Assembly (NCBI RefSeq): GCF_030936135.1
Contig: NC_082596.1
Span: 96,146,449 to 96,210,448 of the forward strand
Origin: Gavia stellata
Taxonomy: Eukaryota; Chordata; Aves; Gaviiformes; Gaviidae
Direction: 5' to 3'
Length of the DNA: 64,000 nucleotides
Position 1 is the first letter of the stretch. Each line of letters begins with the position of its first letter. The position numbers and the translations under genes are program-made. Below, piece after piece: positions 63,101 to 64,000 of this stretch. Under the pieces are notes generated by a model that did no database searches, was not told the origin of the DNA, and worked only from the letters and a program-made list of their open reading frames with translations.

Positions 63101-64000
63101 AAGTCTTTTGATGTAGAAAATGTTTTTCCTTCTGGTAGAAGTGACATTTGGTTGGGAATGCTGACAACACTCGCTAAGGGACAAAAAACATTCTCATTGG
63201 TGGAGTTCTGAAAATGGCTTTAGGGTGACAGTATCATGTACTTCTGGATGTGCATAGTGCAAGAGTGTCTTCTGTTGCTTCCTACTGCATGGGACTAGTT
63301 TTCTGAAACAGAATATGTAATGCCGGTTTATATTAACTTTTTGTATGACAAAAGGGAGACTCCTGTGAAATAGTGTAGGTAGTTTAAACAAATAATAAAG
63401 CAACCAAAAAGAAGAAACAGCCTCTGCTGTTGTTAAACTACTAGGAAAGTACACTCCTCTCATTGTATGCTGTCACAGGCAGAGGGTAGATGGTGGAAAG
63501 AAAATGTGGATGCAGTCAAGAACACTTCTCATTCATGTGCTAGTGTAGAACATCAGAACTGACATGTTGTGAATTAGTTCTCTTAACAAACGTGAGAAGC
63601 ATTATGGGTTTAGTTCTAGCAAGAGACAAGAGGAAAAAAAATTTGCATTAGCACAAAGCTTTCTAGAAATTGGTTTTTTCTGTCTGGATAAAAATTTGAG
63701 ATAGCTACACACTCTGTGATCTTGACGTGTGTTAGCCAAGCAGGACAGGAGAGGCTTAATACTGGTGTGAAAGGTAAAGCCTGAGTGGATTCTAGGAGTA
63801 GACCTAAGCAGACATACTGCTCAGTAAAGTTAGAAAATCATTCTAGTGATCTCTTAGTGAAGTCATGATGGTTTAAAGGACAAAGGCAGGAGGAGGTTCA
63901 GAAGCTCAGTGGACTTTGTAGTCATTGAAATTCATACTTTTCCTCTGACCTGTGAGAATATTTTTCAGACTCTTGGCAGTATTTACTTTGGTTTTGAGTT

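Larger units (their letters stand above)
22186..64000 (+). other. KIF13A: KIF13A intron 2 (incomplete, >41.8 kb)
   Basis: No sequence encoding the expected exon 3 (K-P-P-K-V-F-A-F-D-Y-C-F-W) was found by reading through to the end, so the intron runs past the window. It is AT-rich, with many T-runs of ten or more on the sense strand (for example near 22669, 23160, 25633, 38190, 58990, 60760). Apart from the separately listed repeats and motifs I see no gene on either strand. Long open frames here are short and unlike known proteins. Confidence 0.75.

Noticed and set aside
22186-64000. KIF13A exon 3 or an internal gene within intron 2
   Set aside because: I looked for codons of K-P-P-K-V-F-A-F-D-Y-C-F-W after an acceptor and for kinesin-like or other known proteins in all open frames, and found none. 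A small exon could be missed by eye.

Overview
The window is vertebrate nuclear DNA, almost certainly from a neognath bird. The evidence is three conserved genes in the order and orientation known from amniotes (TPMT, NHLRC1, KIF13A, all on the plus strand), several CR1 LINE fragments with bird-type 3' ends, a few decayed MIR/CORE-SINE relics, and no Alu-like or B-type SINEs. Species cannot be fixed from the sequence alone.

Layout. 1-261 is the tail of the last TPMT intron and 262-377 is the TPMT terminal coding exon. 378-2628 is a short intergenic gap holding a GC-rich patch and a 5'-truncated CR1. 2698-3852 is NHLRC1 (malin), a complete single-exon gene with a CpG-rich start and a 24-bp tandem repeat directly in front of it. 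3853-20900 is about 17 kb with no gene I can support. It contains the probable NHLRC1 3'UTR, one MIR relic, and the first copy of an ~845-bp CR1-containing duplication (14271-15116). 20900-22190 is the CpG-island promoter of KIF13A with coding exon 1 (21736-21790), a 304-bp G-run intron and exon 2 (22095-22185). From 22186 to the end is KIF13A intron 2. I could not find exon 3, so the intron is longer than 41.8 kb. It carries MIR relics, a CR1 tail, the second copy of the duplication (56288-57133), a 42-bp minisatellite whose unit looks like a 3' splice site, and several short palindromes.

Function. The three genes share a locus, not a pathway: thiopurine/thiol S-methylation (TPMT), ubiquitin-ligase control of glycogen metabolism with laforin (NHLRC1), and plus-end vesicle transport (KIF13A).

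I did not find a clearly new biological system. The best leads are the shared non-CR1 flank of the two CR1 copies (possible 3' transduction by a CR1 LINE), the tandem array of splice-acceptor-like units, and a strong-context upstream ORF in the KIF13A leader.
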